Shown: positions 7,759-17,501 of the stretch, one piece after another
Layout of the letters: each line of letters opens with the position of its first letter
How positions within the stretch are numbered: position 1 is the first letter of the stretch
Assembly (NCBI RefSeq): GCF_002007105.1
Contig: NZ_MVBC01000016.1
Location: forward strand, 56,755-120,754
Direction of reading: 5' to 3'
Origin: Hymenobacter sp. CRA2
Lineage (GTDB): Bacteria > Bacteroidota > Bacteroidia > Cytophagales > Hymenobacteraceae
DNA length: 64,000 nucleotides
The notes under the pieces: generated by a model
What the model saw: the letters and a program-made list of their open reading frames with translations, nothing else
What the model was told of the DNA's origin: nothing
The model's database searches: none
Made by a program: the position numbers and the translations under genes

Positions 7759-9519
7759 ATGCTCCGAACCCACACCTGCGGCGATTTGCGCCAGGAAAAT
7801 GTTGGTCAGACCGTTACGCTCAGTGGCTGGGTGCAGCGCACCCGCGACATGAACGCTGTGCTCTACCTCGATTTGCGCGACCGGTACGGCATCACCCAGG
7901 TCGTGTTTGAGCAGGGCGTCGAGGCCGAGGCCCTGCGCGAGCAGGCCCGCGAGCTGGGCCGCGAGTTCGTGGTGACGGTGACGGGCCGCGTGGCCGAGCG
8001 CTACAGCAAAAACGCCAACCTGCCCACCGGCGACATCGAAATCCGCCCCGAGACGCTGACGGTGCTCAACCCGGCCAAGCTGCCGCCCTTCCTCATCGAG
8101 GACAACACCGACGGCGGCGACGAGGCCCGCATGAAGTACCGCTACCTCGATTTGCGCCGCAATCCCGTGCGCCGCAACCTGGAGCTGCGCCACCGCCTCG
8201 CGCAGTCGGTGCGCCGCTACCTCGACGAGCAGGGCTTCCTGGAAGTGGAAACGCCGGTACTCATCAAGAGCACCCCGGAAGGCGCCCGCGACTTCGTGGT
8301 GCCCTCGCGCATGAATCCCGGCCAGTTTTACGCCCTGCCCCAGTCGCCGCAGACCTTCAAGCAACTGCTGATGGTGTCGGGCTTCGACCGCTACTTCCAG
8401 ATCGTGAAGTGCTTCCGCGACGAGGACCTGCGCGCCGACCGCCAGCCGGAATTCACGCAGATCGACTGCGAAATGGCCTTTGTGGAGCAGGAAGACATCC
8501 TGCAGACCTTCGAGGGCATGACGCGCGAGCTGTTCAAGCAGGTGAAGGGCTTCGATCCGGGCGAGTTTCCGCGCATGACCTACGCCGACGCTATGCGTCT
8601 CTACGGCTCCGACAAGCCCGACACGCGCTTCGCCATGCAGTTCGTGGAGCTGAACGATGTGGCCAAGGGCCAGGGCTTCCCGGTGTTCGACAACGCCGAG
8701 CTGGTGGTGGGCATCAACGCCTCGACCTGTGCCACCTTCACCCGCAAGCAGCTCGACGAGCTGACCGACTTCGTAAAGCGGCCCCAGGTGGGCGCCACCG
8801 GGCTGGTATACGCCCGCGTGGAGCAAGACGGCAACGTGAAGTCGTCGGTGGATAAGTTTTACGGCCCGGAGGCGCTGCAGCAGTGGAAAGCTGCTTTCGA
8901 CGCTCAGCCCGGCGACCTGCTGCTCATCCTGGCCGGCCCGGCCGACAAAACCCGCAAGGCCCTGAACGAGCTGCGCCTGGAAATGGGCCAGCGCCTGGGG
9001 CTGCGCAACAAGGAGGACTTCCGCCCGCTGTGGGTGGTGGATTTCCCGCTGCTGGAGTTCAACGAGGAGGAGGGCCGCTACTTCGCCATGCACCACCCCT
9101 TCACCTCGCCCAAGCCCGAGGACATTCCGCTGCTCGACAGCAAGCCCGGCGAAGTACGCGCCAACGCCTACGACCTGGTGATTAACGGCACCGAAATCGG
9201 CGGCGGTTCCATCCGCATCCACGACCGGGCGGTGCAAGCGCGCATGTTCGAGCTGCTGGGCTTCTCGCCCGAGGAGGCCGAGGCGCAGTTTGGCTTCCTG
9301 CTCAACGCCTTCGAGTACGGCGCTCCGCCCCACGGCGGCATTGCCTTCGGCTTCGACCGTCTGTGCTCCATGTTCGGCGGCGCCGACAGCATCCGCGACT
9401 TCATTGCCTTCCCCAAGAACAACTCCGGCCGCGACGTAATGATTGACTCGCCCGCGGAGATTTCGCCGGCGCAGCTCAAGGAGTTGAGCATCGACACGAA
9501 GGTGGAAGCGGGAAAGTAA
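7759..9519 (+). CDS. aspS: Aspartyl-tRNA synthetase
   Basis: A 586-aa class II synthetase that charges tRNA-Asp. The N-terminal OB-fold anticodon domain runs to about residue 110 ([25 protein letters not shown]). The catalytic core has motif 2 [18 protein letters not shown] and motif 3 GIAFGFDRL near the C-terminus, with a bacterial GAD-type insert between them. The length is normal for the bacterial enzyme. Whether it discriminates against tRNA-Asn cannot be judged here. It stands alone, with its own promoter and a palindromic terminator downstream. Confidence 0.97.
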   Translation: MLRTHTCGDLRQENVGQTVTLSGWVQRTRDMNAVLYLDLRDRYGITQVVFEQGVEAEALREQARELGREFVVTVTGRVAERYSKNANLPTGDIEIRPETLTVLNPAKLPPFLIEDNTDGGDEARMKYRYLDLRRNPVRRNLELRHRLAQSVRRYLDEQGFLEVETPVLIKSTPEGARDFVVPSRMNPGQFYALPQSPQTFKQLLMVSGFDRYFQIVKCFRDEDLRADRQPEFTQIDCEMAFVEQEDILQTFEGMTRELFKQVKGFDPGEFPRMTYADAMRLYGSDKPDTRFAMQFVELNDVAKGQGFPVFDNAELVVGINASTCATFTRKQLDELTDFVKRPQVGATGLVYARVEQDGNVKSSVDKFYGPEALQQWKAAFDAQPGDLLLILAGPADKTRKALNELRLEMGQRLGLRNKEDFRPLWVVDFPLLEFNEEEGRYFAMHHPFTSPKPEDIPLLDSKPGEVRANAYDLVINGTEIGGGSIRIHDRAVQARMFELLGFSPEEAEAQFGFLLNAFEYGAPPHGGIAFGFDRLCSMFGGADSIRDFIAFPKNNSGRDVMIDSPAEISPAQLKELSIDTKVEAGK

Positions 9520-9536
9520 TTCCTATAGTAGTCTGA

Positions 9537-9578
9537 AACACGAAGCGGCGCCTGATGCATCAGGCGCCGCTTCGTGTT
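9537..9578. terminator. 42-bp perfect palindrome (shared with 28938-28979)
   Basis: Two perfect 21-nt arms meet at 9557/9558 with ATGCAT at the centre. The inner 30 bp are identical to the palindrome at 28938-28979. It lies between the convergent ends of aspS and the chemoreceptor-like gene, so it is likely a bidirectional terminator. Confidence 0.8.
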
Positions 9579-9605
9579 ATATTATCTACCGTATTGGTTG
9601 GGAGC

Positions 9606-10277
9606 TCAGTTCAGCCGAAAGTTCTTCAGGCTCTTGGGCAGCAGCGCGTGCCGATCCAGCAGCAGGGCCTGCAGAATGGCCAGCGTACATATCACCAGTA
9701 CGACAATTTTCAGGTTGCTCACCAGGCCGGCGTCCACTTCCATATCCTGGGAGCTTTTCGACAACTCCTGGCCCACCCGCTGTTGAATCTGATTGAGGTG
9801 AGTCAGGTCGTCGTGAATGCGGGCAAACTGCTGCTCCAGGCGCGCCTGCACCAGCTCCGTGGAGCCCGTTGCGGTCAGCAGCTCTTGTTCCAGAGCGTTG
9901 TACTGGCGCAGCCGGGCCTTGAGGGCACCAAATACCTGCACTTCTTCGGCTACCAGGTAAGTAGCCTCGTAGCGGGCTAGGATGGAATCAACCTGCACAT
10001 TGTGGCCGCCGAGCTGCACCTGCGCGTAACGCTGCCGGGCCGTCGAGGGCCGACTTTGGTAGCTGGTGAGCAACTGCCGTTTGCTGTACATCAGGTCGTT
10101 GAGCTGAAACAGGCCGGCCGCTGGCAGCAGCCGGTCCTGGTACAGCGACGAGACGGACGTATTCATGTCGTGCAGCAGGCGTTTCTCCCAGAAGCTGCTG
10201 CCCAGCACCACGAGCAGGACAACCAGAAACAGGGCCGTGGGCTTGGCTTTATGATGGATTCGCTGGAGGGAAGTCAT
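9606..10277 (-). CDS. Chemoreceptor-like four-helix-bundle membrane protein lacking a signalling domain
   Basis: A 223-aa protein. A transmembrane helix (about residues 13-31) is followed by roughly 150 residues of amphipathic helices of the 4HB_MCP sensor type (SVSSLYQDRLLPAAGLFQLNDL...) and a second transmembrane helix (about 187-208). It then stops after a 16-residue tail (LLPKSLKNFRLN). Ordinary methyl-accepting chemotaxis proteins continue with HAMP and signalling domains, which are absent here, and no frameshifted remainder follows. It may sense a periplasmic ligand and act through a partner, or be a decayed receptor. Confidence 0.75.
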   Translation of the reverse strand: MTSLQRIHHKAKPTALFLVVLLVVLGSSFWEKRLLHDMNTSVSSLYQDRLLPAAGLFQLNDLMYSKRQLLTSYQSRPSTARQRYAQVQLGGHNVQVDSILARYEATYLVAEEVQVFGALKARLRQYNALEQELLTATGSTELVQARLEQQFARIHDDLTHLNQIQQRVGQELSKSSQDMEVDAGLVSNLKIVVLVICTLAILQALLLDRHALLPKSLKNFRLN

Positions 10278-10314
10278 AGCCGATGGGTGAGAGGTAAAGC
10301 ATAAAATACAAAAA

Positions 10315-10334
10315 ACCGGGCAAAACTGCCCGGT
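10315..10334 (-). terminator. Rho-independent terminator 5' of the dioxygenase gene's end region
   Basis: An 8-bp stem (ACCGGGCA with its complement) and AAAC loop, followed on the minus strand by a T-rich run. It lies just after the stop of the 10351-11418 gene. Confidence 0.85.
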
Positions 10335-10350
10335 CTCGGTGGCCGCCCCG

Positions 10351-11418
10351 TCAGAGCCAGGCCATGGTTTCCTGAAAATTCACCGGGTACATATTCAGGT
10401 ACTGCACGATGCGTGGGTAGTGGCCCCGGTTCGGGCTGCTGCCGTGCGGCAGCATGTGGTGCCAGATAACGAAGTCGCCGGCTTCAGCAGCGATGGGCAC
10501 GGCCTGCGCATCCAGGTTCACGCGCCGCGGGTCGGTGCCGGGCGGCAGGCTGGCCAGCCACGTTTCCAGAGTGCGGTGGAAGCCCGGCACGCAGCAGAAG
10601 GCTCCTTGCTCGGCCGGGGTGTCGCATAGATACAGCAGACCCTGCGTGCCGAAGTGGAAGGGCGGTTCCAGGCTCAGGTCCCAATGCAGGTGCGGGCCCT
10701 GGAAGGGCAGGGCGGTGGTTTCGGGCGGGTTGAAGCTGGTGCGGTCGGTGGTTTTCCACAGATCGGCCGTACCCCAGAGCTGGGCAAACGCCTTGTGGAT
10801 GCGCCTAGACTGCCGGTTGGCCTGCAGGGTGGGGTGATGGTAGAATTCCATCATGATGCCCTTGCCGATGCGCTTCTGGTACCAGGTAGCCGGGTTTTGC
10901 GGGTCCATGCCCAGTGCTTCCCACACGGCGTTTTCGGTGGCGCGGGCCTGTTCTTTGGAAATAGCGCCGCGCACAATTACGTAACCGTGCTCGGCCCAAA
11001 ACGCCAGGTCCTCGGCGCTGAGCACGTCGGGTTCGGCTTCCAGCTCCTGCAAGCTCTGCTGCAGAGCCAGCGGGTATGGCTGGCCGGAAAACAGGCTGTT
11101 GAGCCGGTCGATTTGCGGCGGGTCGAGTTGCCCGTTATGCTTGCTGAGCACCCAGCTTTCAAACTCCGCAAAGCTCGGAGCCGAGCCCAGCAGGTACTGC
11201 AGGGTTTCTTCTAAGGGCAGGCCCAGCCCGTTGAGCAGCAGGTTGTCGAAGCGCCAGTCTCGGTCGGTCGTCTCCACGAACACGCCGTTGCGCTTGGCTA
11301 GCGTCCGCGCCCAGAAGGGCTTGAGGTGCAGCACGCCCAATTGCCCGATTTCTGCCGCCTCGTCCGCTTCAGGCCGGGCACGAGGGCGCTTTAAACTGTT
11401 GATAAACTTCGAAAGCAT
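10351..11418 (-). CDS. Phytanoyl-CoA dioxygenase-family Fe(II)/2-oxoglutarate oxygenase
   Basis: A 355-aa protein. The C-terminal two thirds has the features of PhyH oxygenases: an opening YVIVRGAISKEQARATENAVW, the iron-binding HxD in HLHWDLSL, the distal His in HHMLPHGSSPNRG and an Arg shortly after (PRIVQYLN) for 2-oxoglutarate. Substrates of this family in bacteria range from small metabolites to natural-product intermediates, and nothing nearby points to one. The N-terminal 130 residues are helical and less conserved. It is divergent from the 11624 gene with a 205-bp spacer. Confidence 0.85.
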   Translation of the reverse strand: MLSKFINSLKRPRARPEADEAAEIGQLGVLHLKPFWARTLAKRNGVFVETTDRDWRFDNLLLNGLGLPLEETLQYLLGSAPSFAEFESWVLSKHNGQLDPPQIDRLNSLFSGQPYPLALQQSLQELEAEPDVLSAEDLAFWAEHGYVIVRGAISKEQARATENAVWEALGMDPQNPATWYQKRIGKGIMMEFYHHPTLQANRQSRRIHKAFAQLWGTADLWKTTDRTSFNPPETTALPFQGPHLHWDLSLEPPFHFGTQGLLYLCDTPAEQGAFCCVPGFHRTLETWLASLPPGTDPRRVNLDAQAVPIAAEAGDFVIWHHMLPHGSSPNRGHYPRIVQYLNMYPVNFQETMAWL

Positions 11419-11623
11419 CCTGTTGCCCTTAACTAATTAACCTCAGCAAGGTAAGCCGAATACCAGCAAAGCGGCAACTGCCGCGCCTGCTGGTAGCAGC
11501 CCGGAGGTCGTGCCCTGGCGTTGCTGTGTGGTGCAAACCCCGATATTCGCTGCCCGAGAAGGCTGCGCATTATGCAAGGAGCATTGACCACGGTGCGCCT
11601 GCCCGGCCGCGTATCAGACGACT

Positions 11624-12982
11624 ATGAGACCTGATTATATTGTGCAAATCGAGGGCAATGAGGCGGTGCTTGATGCGTACGTAGCCGGCGTTTTTGCCGG
11701 CACGTGCCAGGCCGTTGCTACCAAAAGGCACCTCCTCCAACTGCCCGGCTACGAACTCTGCTTAAACTCCACGCTGGTCGACTACGTCCTGCAGCAGCCG
11801 TTCGTGCTGCCGCGCGTCATCGAGTTTTTCGAGCAGCTGCGCAAAGTGTCTGCGCGAGGCTTCAACGACTTTCACTACCCCGTAGACCGTTGGCTAGAGG
11901 CAACTATCGCCACGCCTTATTTCCACAACGCCGGGGACCAATGGCACCCAGACTACCACCTGCGTGCCGATGCCAACCCCGCCAGCCTACCGCCCGACTA
12001 CATCCATTTTATGCTCTACGTGGCGCTTTGCCACCTCAAGTACGGGCCCAGCTACGCCAGCGTAACGGCCAACCGCTACTTTGATTTCGCCACGGCCCTG
12101 GGCTCGGACGAAGTGGCCCGGCTCAAGCAGTTTGGTAGCGGCAAACTACCGCCGGAACTCACCGCATATACCGACGCCAACGTGCATTGCACGGCCAACG
12201 ACGCGTTTGCCACCATCCGCATCAAGCTAAGCACCGAGGGGGCCGATGGCTACCGGGCCGTGCTGAAGTTCATCAATGGGCTGCTGCAAAACGAGGAGTT
12301 TCCGCGTAGCTACGCCATCGAGTTTTCGGGTCGGGCAAAGCACTGGCTGCCGGTGAAAGGCCTGCCCAAAAAAGGCGTGCACGCGCTGTTTGCCAACGCC
12401 GCGCGCTACCCCGAGCTGCACCCGCTGCTGGTCAAGTACGCCCAGCTAGCCATGCGGCCCCACGAGTGGTACAGCAACCTGGACGGGGAGCAATGCGCCT
12501 TGCCGGGTACCTTCGCCGTGTTTGCGCTGGGGCTGCAGAGCGAGGTGTACTTTGATTTGGTGCAGCAGTACATGCGCGCCGTCGATGAAGAACACCAGGA
12601 AATACAGACGGGCTTCACAGTGGCTTTCGTCGAGCGGTTCGGCATCACTGACCAAAGCTTCCCGGTGTTTATAGCCTGCTTGCTCTCGACGCAGTCGCAC
12701 AAGCACTACAAGGTAGTGGCCGAACACTTCAGCACCCGCCCGAACCTGGAGCGGCTGCTGGCTTGCCGGCGCGACTTTGCCCGCTACTATTACGAGGAGC
12801 AGCCGGCCTATGAAGCTACTGCCGATGACGACAACAGCGAGGAAGAGGGGCTATTCGAGTACGTCTGGGCGGATGTGCTGCACGCCATTTTCGGGCCGAC
12901 CAAGAACTATCCCAAGCTGGTGCGCGCGGCGCCCGAGGAGCTACGGCCCCTGTACACGGAGCTGCTGACCCCGCAGCCATAG
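11624..12982 (+). CDS. Hypothetical protein, possibly DUF6138 family
   Basis: A 452-aa soluble protein with no signal peptide. It starts MRPDYIVQIEGNEAVL. Aromatic-rich segments (YIHFMLYVALCHLKYGPSYA, AMRPHEWYSNLDGEQCALPG, LQSEVYFDLVQQYMR) and a helical C-terminal half (VFIACLLSTQSHKHYKVV) recall the uncharacterised DUF6138 family, but this match is from memory. An acidic stretch ATADDDNSEEEG lies near residue 400. No catalytic motif is evident. Its base composition is slightly lower in GC than that of its neighbours. Confidence 0.6.
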   Translation: MRPDYIVQIEGNEAVLDAYVAGVFAGTCQAVATKRHLLQLPGYELCLNSTLVDYVLQQPFVLPRVIEFFEQLRKVSARGFNDFHYPVDRWLEATIATPYFHNAGDQWHPDYHLRADANPASLPPDYIHFMLYVALCHLKYGPSYASVTANRYFDFATALGSDEVARLKQFGSGKLPPELTAYTDANVHCTANDAFATIRIKLSTEGADGYRAVLKFINGLLQNEEFPRSYAIEFSGRAKHWLPVKGLPKKGVHALFANAARYPELHPLLVKYAQLAMRPHEWYSNLDGEQCALPGTFAVFALGLQSEVYFDLVQQYMRAVDEEHQEIQTGFTVAFVERFGITDQSFPVFIACLLSTQSHKHYKVVAEHFSTRPNLERLLACRRDFARYYYEEQPAYEATADDDNSEEEGLFEYVWADVLHAIFGPTKNYPKLVRAAPEELRPLYTELLTPQP

Positions 12983-12988
12983 TAACCT

Positions 12989-13032
12989 CAGTGCTCCGGG
13001 CTCACCTAGTTCAAGGCTAGCCCGGAGCACTG
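12989..13032 (+). terminator. Hairpin downstream of the 11624-12982 gene
   Basis: Arms at 12989-13002 and 13019-13032 (CAGTGCTCCGGGCT and its exact complement) with a 16-nt loop. No T run follows, so it may stabilise or end the transcript with help from other factors. The rest of the spacer to 13230 shows no gene. Confidence 0.65.
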
Positions 13033-13230
13033 GGGCAGCAGGCATGAGGCTGTAACGCAGGCCGGGCGAGGCCAGGACTGATCGATGCAGTCCGGCGCGG
13101 TGTTAACGCTGCCTGGGTGAACGTGTGCCTAGTTGAGGGCAAGCGCGGAAATGATCAAATAAGACTTTATTGCGTGCAAATAAGGGTGCTTGGGTTGACA
13201 AACTTCACCGGGCACGCTTTCTTGCAGGGG

Positions 13231-16200
13231 ATGAATTGTTTTCGGTGGTGGCAACGCGTCTTGCTGCCCTTCTTCGCTCCGTTGCTGCTCGCCTGGCTGG
13301 CCCTGCCCACCGCGGCCCAGAACCTGACGTTCCGCACGCTTTCTACCCAGCACGGGCTGTCGGAAAGCAGCGTGTACAGCCTGGTGCAGGACCGCAACGG
13401 CTTTTTGTGGCTGGGCACCCAGGACGGCCTCAACCGCTACGACGGGGCCGCGTTTCGCGTGTTCCGCAGCGACCCACAACAGCCCACCGCCCTGGTCAGC
13501 AGCTTCATTCTTTCCCTAGCCGCCGATGCTAAGGGCGGCTTGTGGGTGGGCACCGGCGGCGGTGGGCTGGCCTACTACAACCCGCTGACGGAGAATTTTC
13601 GCATCTACGAGGCCATTCCCAACGACGAACGGGCCCTGACCGACAACTTCGTGTGGGCCGTGTTCTGTGACCGGCAGGGGCGGGTGTGGGCCGGCACCGA
13701 AGGCGCCCTGAACCTGTTCGACCCCAAAACGGGCCGCTTCAGGCACTTCCGCCACCACCAGACGGTGAGCGGCAACGTGCGGCGCAACGCCATCCGGGCC
13801 ATTACCCAAACCAGCGACGGCCGCGTGTGGGTGGGCACCGGCGAGGGACGCATCAGCCACGTAGATGAGCGCACCGGCGAGCTGGTGGCGCTACCCGATT
13901 GGGCCCCCGGTGCGGCTGTCAAAACCATGACGGCTACCCCCAACGGTGGGCTGTGGGTGGCCTCTGAAAACGCTGGTCTCTGTCACCTCGACCTGCCCCG
14001 CAACCGCCGCACGCACTACCGCGCCGAGCCCAACCAACCCGGCAGCCTACCGTCCAACACCGTCAACGCCATCCTCGTCGATCAGCAGGCGCGCGTGTGG
14101 GTGGGCACGCAGGCGGGCCTGTGCCTGCTCGACCCGGCTACCCAGCGCTTCACCCGCTGGCAGCACCTGCCCAACGTGCCCCACAGCCTGCCTACCGATA
14201 AGGTTTACAGTCTGTATCAGGACGGCTCAGGCCTGCTGTGGGCCGGCACCGACCAGGGCGTGGCCAGCTTCGAGCCCCGCCCCAGCGCCTTCGAGCAGCC
14301 CTTGTCAACTAGCCTCACGGGCTCGGTGTGGGCCATTACCGAAGACGCGCAGCGGCGCCTGTGGGTGGGCACCGAAAACAACGGTCTGCTCTGCCACGAC
14401 CCGGCCACCGGTCAGTTGACCACGTACCGCGCCAACCCGGCCGATGCGCAGGCCCTGCCCGAAGACTTCATCCGCGCCGTGTGCCCCGACCGCGCCGGGC
14501 GCCTCTGGGTGGGCACGCGCAGCAAGGGCCTGGCCTGCCTCGACCCCGCTACCGGCCGCTTCCGGCGCTTTCGCCACAACCCCGCCGACCCCACCAGCCT
14601 CTCCGACGACTTTGTGCGCTGCGTGTACGAAGACCGGCAGGGGCGCATCTGGGTGGGCACCGAGGGCGGCCTGAACCTGCTCGACCCCGTCAGCGGCCGC
14701 TGCGCCGTGTACCGCCACAATCCCCGCGACCCGCAAAGCATCAGCAGCAACTACGTGCGCTGCGTGTACCAGGACCGCAAAGGGCGCCTGTGGATCGGGG
14801 TGGGAGGGGGCGGCTTGAGCCAGTTCGACTCGCGCACGGGCCACTGCCGCACCTTCCGCGCCGACCGCACCAATGCCCAAAGCCTCAGCAGCAACTTCGT
14901 ACGCTGCATACTGGAAGATGCCCAGGACCGCTTGTGGCTGGGCACCGAAGGCGGAGGCCTGTCCTGCCTGCTTGATGCTGACAAAGGCACGTTCCGCAGC
15001 TACAGCGAAGCGCAGGGCCTGCCCAACAACGTCGTTTACGGCATGGCCGCCGACGAAAGCGGCAACCTGTGGCTGGCGACCAACCGGGGCATTGCGCGCT
15101 TTGCGCCGCGCACGGGCTATTTCCGCACCTACGACATGCGCGACGGGCTGCCGCAGGACGAGCACAACGCCGGCGCGTACTGGCGCAGCCCCGGCACCGG
15201 GCGGCTGTACTTCGGCGGCGGCAACGGCGTAGTGGCCTTCCTGCCCGCGGCCGTGCGCTTCAACGCCGTGCCGCCGCCCGTGGTGCTGACGGGCTTCCGC
15301 AAGTTCAACCGCTGGGCCACCCTCGATACCAGCATCACGGCCAGCCACGTGCTGACCATCAGCCCGCGCGACAATTTCTTCTCCATCGAGTTTGCGGCCC
15401 TGAATTACCGTCTGTCCGACAAAAACCGCTTTGCCTACAAGCTCGACAACTTCAACGAGAAGTGGATCGACGCGGGCACGCAGCGGCAGGCCACCTACAC
15501 CAACCTCGACCCCGGCACCTATGTGTTTCGGGTGCGCGCCGCCAACAACGACGGCGTGTGGAACAACGTGGGCGCCTCGCTGCGCCTCATCGTCGAGCCA
15601 CCGTGGTACCAGACGTGGTGGTTCCGCATTCTGGCCAGCTGGCTGGTGTTCGGACTGCTGTTTCTGGCCTACCGCATGCGCGTGAGCCAGTTGCTGGCCT
15701 TGGAGCGTGTGCGCCACAACATCGCCCGCGACCTGCACGACGACATGGGCTCCACGCTTTCCTCCATCAGCATCCTGAGCCAGCTGGCGCGCACTCACCA
15801 GCAGCGCGGCAACGCCGAGCAATCCTCGCAGCTGCTGGAGCAAATTGGTGATTCCTCGCGCCGCATGCTCGATTCCATGGATGACATCGTGTGGGCCATT
15901 AACCCCGCGCACGACTCGATGGAGTCCGTCACCTCGCGCATGCGCTCCTTCGCCTCCGATGTGCTCGAAGCCCGCGGCATCGACTTCACCTTCAAGGTGG
16001 CCCCGGAGGTAACCGAGCACCGCCTGCCCATGCGCGCCCGGCGCGAGTTTTTCCTGCTCTTCAAGGAAGCCGTCAACAACCTGGCGAAGTACTCCAAGGC
16101 CGAGTTGGCCCGCATTGGCCTCAGCTACGACAACCGCTGCCTGGTGCTGTGCGTGGAGGACGACGGCGTCGGCTTCGACCCAAAGGCGCCGGCCCAGGGC

Positions 16201-16317
16201 GGCGGCAACGGCATGACCAACATGCGCAGCCGCGCCGCCGCCATCAAGGGGCAGCTGACCATCGACACCGCTCCGGGCCAGGGCACGCGCATGGAGCTAC
16301 GCGTGCCGCTGAAGTAG
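13231..16317 (+). CDS. Reg_prop beta-propeller sensor histidine kinase
   Basis: With the ATG at 13231 (MNCFRWWQRVLLPFF) the protein is 1028 aa with a signal peptide ending PTAAQ; the longer open frame upstream is rejected because it adds 38 residues before the signal. About a dozen Reg_prop blades (for example GFLWLGTQDGLNRYD, GRLWVGTRSKGLACL) build periplasmic propellers. Then come a Y_Y_Y domain (FAYKLDNFNEKWIDAG...), one transmembrane helix near residue 805, and a HisKA_3 dimerisation box RDLHDDMGSTLSSIS. The HATPase has DDGVGFDP and GNGMTNMRSRA. No AraC or receiver domain is fused, so it differs from the common Bacteroidota hybrid form and must signal to a partner, probably the next gene. 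Confidence 0.93.
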   Translation: MNCFRWWQRVLLPFFAPLLLAWLALPTAAQNLTFRTLSTQHGLSESSVYSLVQDRNGFLWLGTQDGLNRYDGAAFRVFRSDPQQPTALVSSFILSLAADAKGGLWVGTGGGGLAYYNPLTENFRIYEAIPNDERALTDNFVWAVFCDRQGRVWAGTEGALNLFDPKTGRFRHFRHHQTVSGNVRRNAIRAITQTSDGRVWVGTGEGRISHVDERTGELVALPDWAPGAAVKTMTATPNGGLWVASENAGLCHLDLPRNRRTHYRAEPNQPGSLPSNTVNAILVDQQARVWVGTQAGLCLLDPATQRFTRWQHLPNVPHSLPTDKVYSLYQDGSGLLWAGTDQGVASFEPRPSAFEQPLSTSLTGSVWAITEDAQRRLWVGTENNGLLCHDPATGQLTTYRANPADAQALPEDFIRAVCPDRAGRLWVGTRSKGLACLDPATGRFRRFRHNPADPTSLSDDFVRCVYEDRQGRIWVGTEGGLNLLDPVSGRCAVYRHNPRDPQSISSNYVRCVYQDRKGRLWIGVGGGGLSQFDSRTGHCRTFRADRTNAQSLSSNFVRCILEDAQDRLWLGTEGGGLSCLLDADKGTFRSYSEAQGLPNNVVYGMAADESGNLWLATNRGIARFAPRTGYFRTYDMRDGLPQDEHNAGAYWRSPGTGRLYFGGGNGVVAFLPAAVRFNAVPPPVVLTGFRKFNRWATLDTSITASHVLTISPRDNFFSIEFAALNYRLSDKNRFAYKLDNFNEKWIDAGTQRQATYTNLDPGTYVFRVRAANNDGVWNNVGASLRLIVEPPWYQTWWFRILASWLVFGLLFLAYRMRVSQLLALERVRHNIARDLHDDMGSTLSSISILSQLARTHQQRGNAEQSSQLLEQIGDSSRRMLDSMDDIVWAINPAHDSMESVTSRMRSFASDVLEARGIDFTFKVAPEVTEHRLPMRARREFFLLFKEAVNNLAKYSKAELARIGLSYDNRCLVLCVEDDGVGFDPKAPAQGGGNGMTNMRSRAAAIKGQLTIDTAPGQGTRMELRVPLK

Positions 16318-16410
16318 CGCCGCTCACATCATTATGCGGCGGCGCCGCGTGTGGGCTTTGCATACCTTGCAGCATTCTTCATAACCCCTCATTACCACCG
16401 TTCTAGCCCA

Positions 16411-17064
16411 ATGGAAGCCACCGATACCCGCGTCCTGATTTACGAAGACAACCCCGATCTGCGCCTGAGCCTGAGCCACTTGCTGGGCGGCACGCCGGGG
16501 CTGGAGCTGGTGGGGGCCCTGGGCAACTGCCAGCAGGTCGAAACCGATATTCCGCGTCTCAAGCCCGACGTGGTGCTGATGGACATCGACATGCCCGGCA
16601 TCAACGGCATCGAGGGGCTGAAGCGCATCAAGGCGGCCACGCCCAAGGTGAGCGTGGTGATGCTGACCGTGTTCGAAGACAACGACCGGGTATTTCAGGC
16701 CGTGTGCGCCGGCGCCGACGGCTACCTGCTGAAGAAAACCCCGCCCGCCAAGCTGCTCGACGCCATTGGCGAGGTGCGGGCCGGCGGCGCACCCATGACG
16801 CCGGCCATTGCCCGGCAGGTGCTGCGCCTGTTTCCCAAGCCCGTGGCCCCGCGCCAGCAGGAAGACTCGCCGGCCAACCTGAGCGCCCGCGAGCAGGAAA
16901 TCCTCGGCCTGCTGGTGGAAGGCTACAGCTACAAAATGATTGCCCACGACCGCGGCATCTCGCTCGATACGGTCCGCTCGCATATCAAGAAGATCTACGA
17001 AAAGCTGCACGTGCGCTCCATGACCGAGGCCGTGAGCAAAGCCCTGCGCCAGGGCCTGACTTAG
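16411..17064 (+). CDS. NarL/LuxR-family response regulator
   Basis: A 217-aa regulator. The receiver domain has the phosphoacceptor Asp in VVLMDIDMPGING, Thr in VVMLTVFED and the Lys in YLLKKTPP. The C-terminal LuxR helix-turn-helix reads LSAREQEILGLLVEGYSYKM then ISLDTVRSHIKKIYEKLHV. The ATG at 16411 is chosen because the upstream extension is not conserved-looking. It follows the propeller kinase by 93 nt, and HisKA_3 kinases normally pair with this regulator type. TACCTTGC near 16360 could be a separate weak promoter. Confidence 0.93.
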   Translation: MEATDTRVLIYEDNPDLRLSLSHLLGGTPGLELVGALGNCQQVETDIPRLKPDVVLMDIDMPGINGIEGLKRIKAATPKVSVVMLTVFEDNDRVFQAVCAGADGYLLKKTPPAKLLDAIGEVRAGGAPMTPAIARQVLRLFPKPVAPRQQEDSPANLSAREQEILGLLVEGYSYKMIAHDRGISLDTVRSHIKKIYEKLHVRSMTEAVSKALRQGLT

Positions 17065-17208
17065 GGCTGGGTGATGGGACGCTGAAGGCCGGGGTGATGC
17101 GCATCACATCATCATGTGATTGACGGCCGCCCGGGAAATGCGGACTTTGAGGTGAGCTTAGCCCTGCGCGGCCAGGCTGATATGTTCCACTCTCCACCCT
17201 CGTCCGCC

Positions 17209-17286
17209 ATGTCCGCGAAATCCCGTCGACAACTGCTGATTTCCATGCTGGGCCTGTGGCTTACCGGCAGCCCGGCCCTGGCGTAG
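17209..17286 (+). pseudogene. Signal-peptide-only mini-ORF (25 codons), probable gene remnant
   Basis: From the ATG at 17209 the frame encodes a textbook signal peptide: basic start MSAKSRRQ, hydrophobic core LLISMLGLWL, and a cleavage-like end GSPALA directly followed by TAG. An in-frame ATG at 17182 would add nine residues. Nothing downstream in any frame to 17501 looks like the missing mature protein. This could be the remnant of an exported protein or a short leader. The rest of the 437-bp spacer (17065-17501) shows no other feature except the promoter at 17468. Confidence 0.45.
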
Positions 17287-17467
17287 CGCGGCATTGCCGC
17301 GTGTTTTCGCCCGACACACCTACTGCACCCTTGGCAGGCGCCCGGGGAGTTGAGCATACCCAAATGCGCATGACTGGCTCGGCCGGTTGTGCGCATTTTT
17401 GCGTTGGCGCCGTGCCGCACCGGCCAAAACAAACGCCCCTGGATTGGCTGTTTGCTTTTCGGTAACC

Positions 17468-17475
17468 TATCTTCG
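17468..17475 (+). promoter_or_regulatory. Putative -7 box for the exonuclease gene
   Basis: TATCTTCG differs by one base from TAnnTTTG and lies 26 nt before the ATG at 17502. Confidence 0.5.
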
Positions 17476-17501
17476 TTACCGACCCTCTGTTAGCCGTGCC
17501 T

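Noticed and set aside
13117..16020. Long antisense frame (14305-16020) and 5' extension of the propeller kinase
   Set aside because: The antisense frame mirrors the kinase; the extension from 13117 precedes a proper signal peptide and is not family-like.
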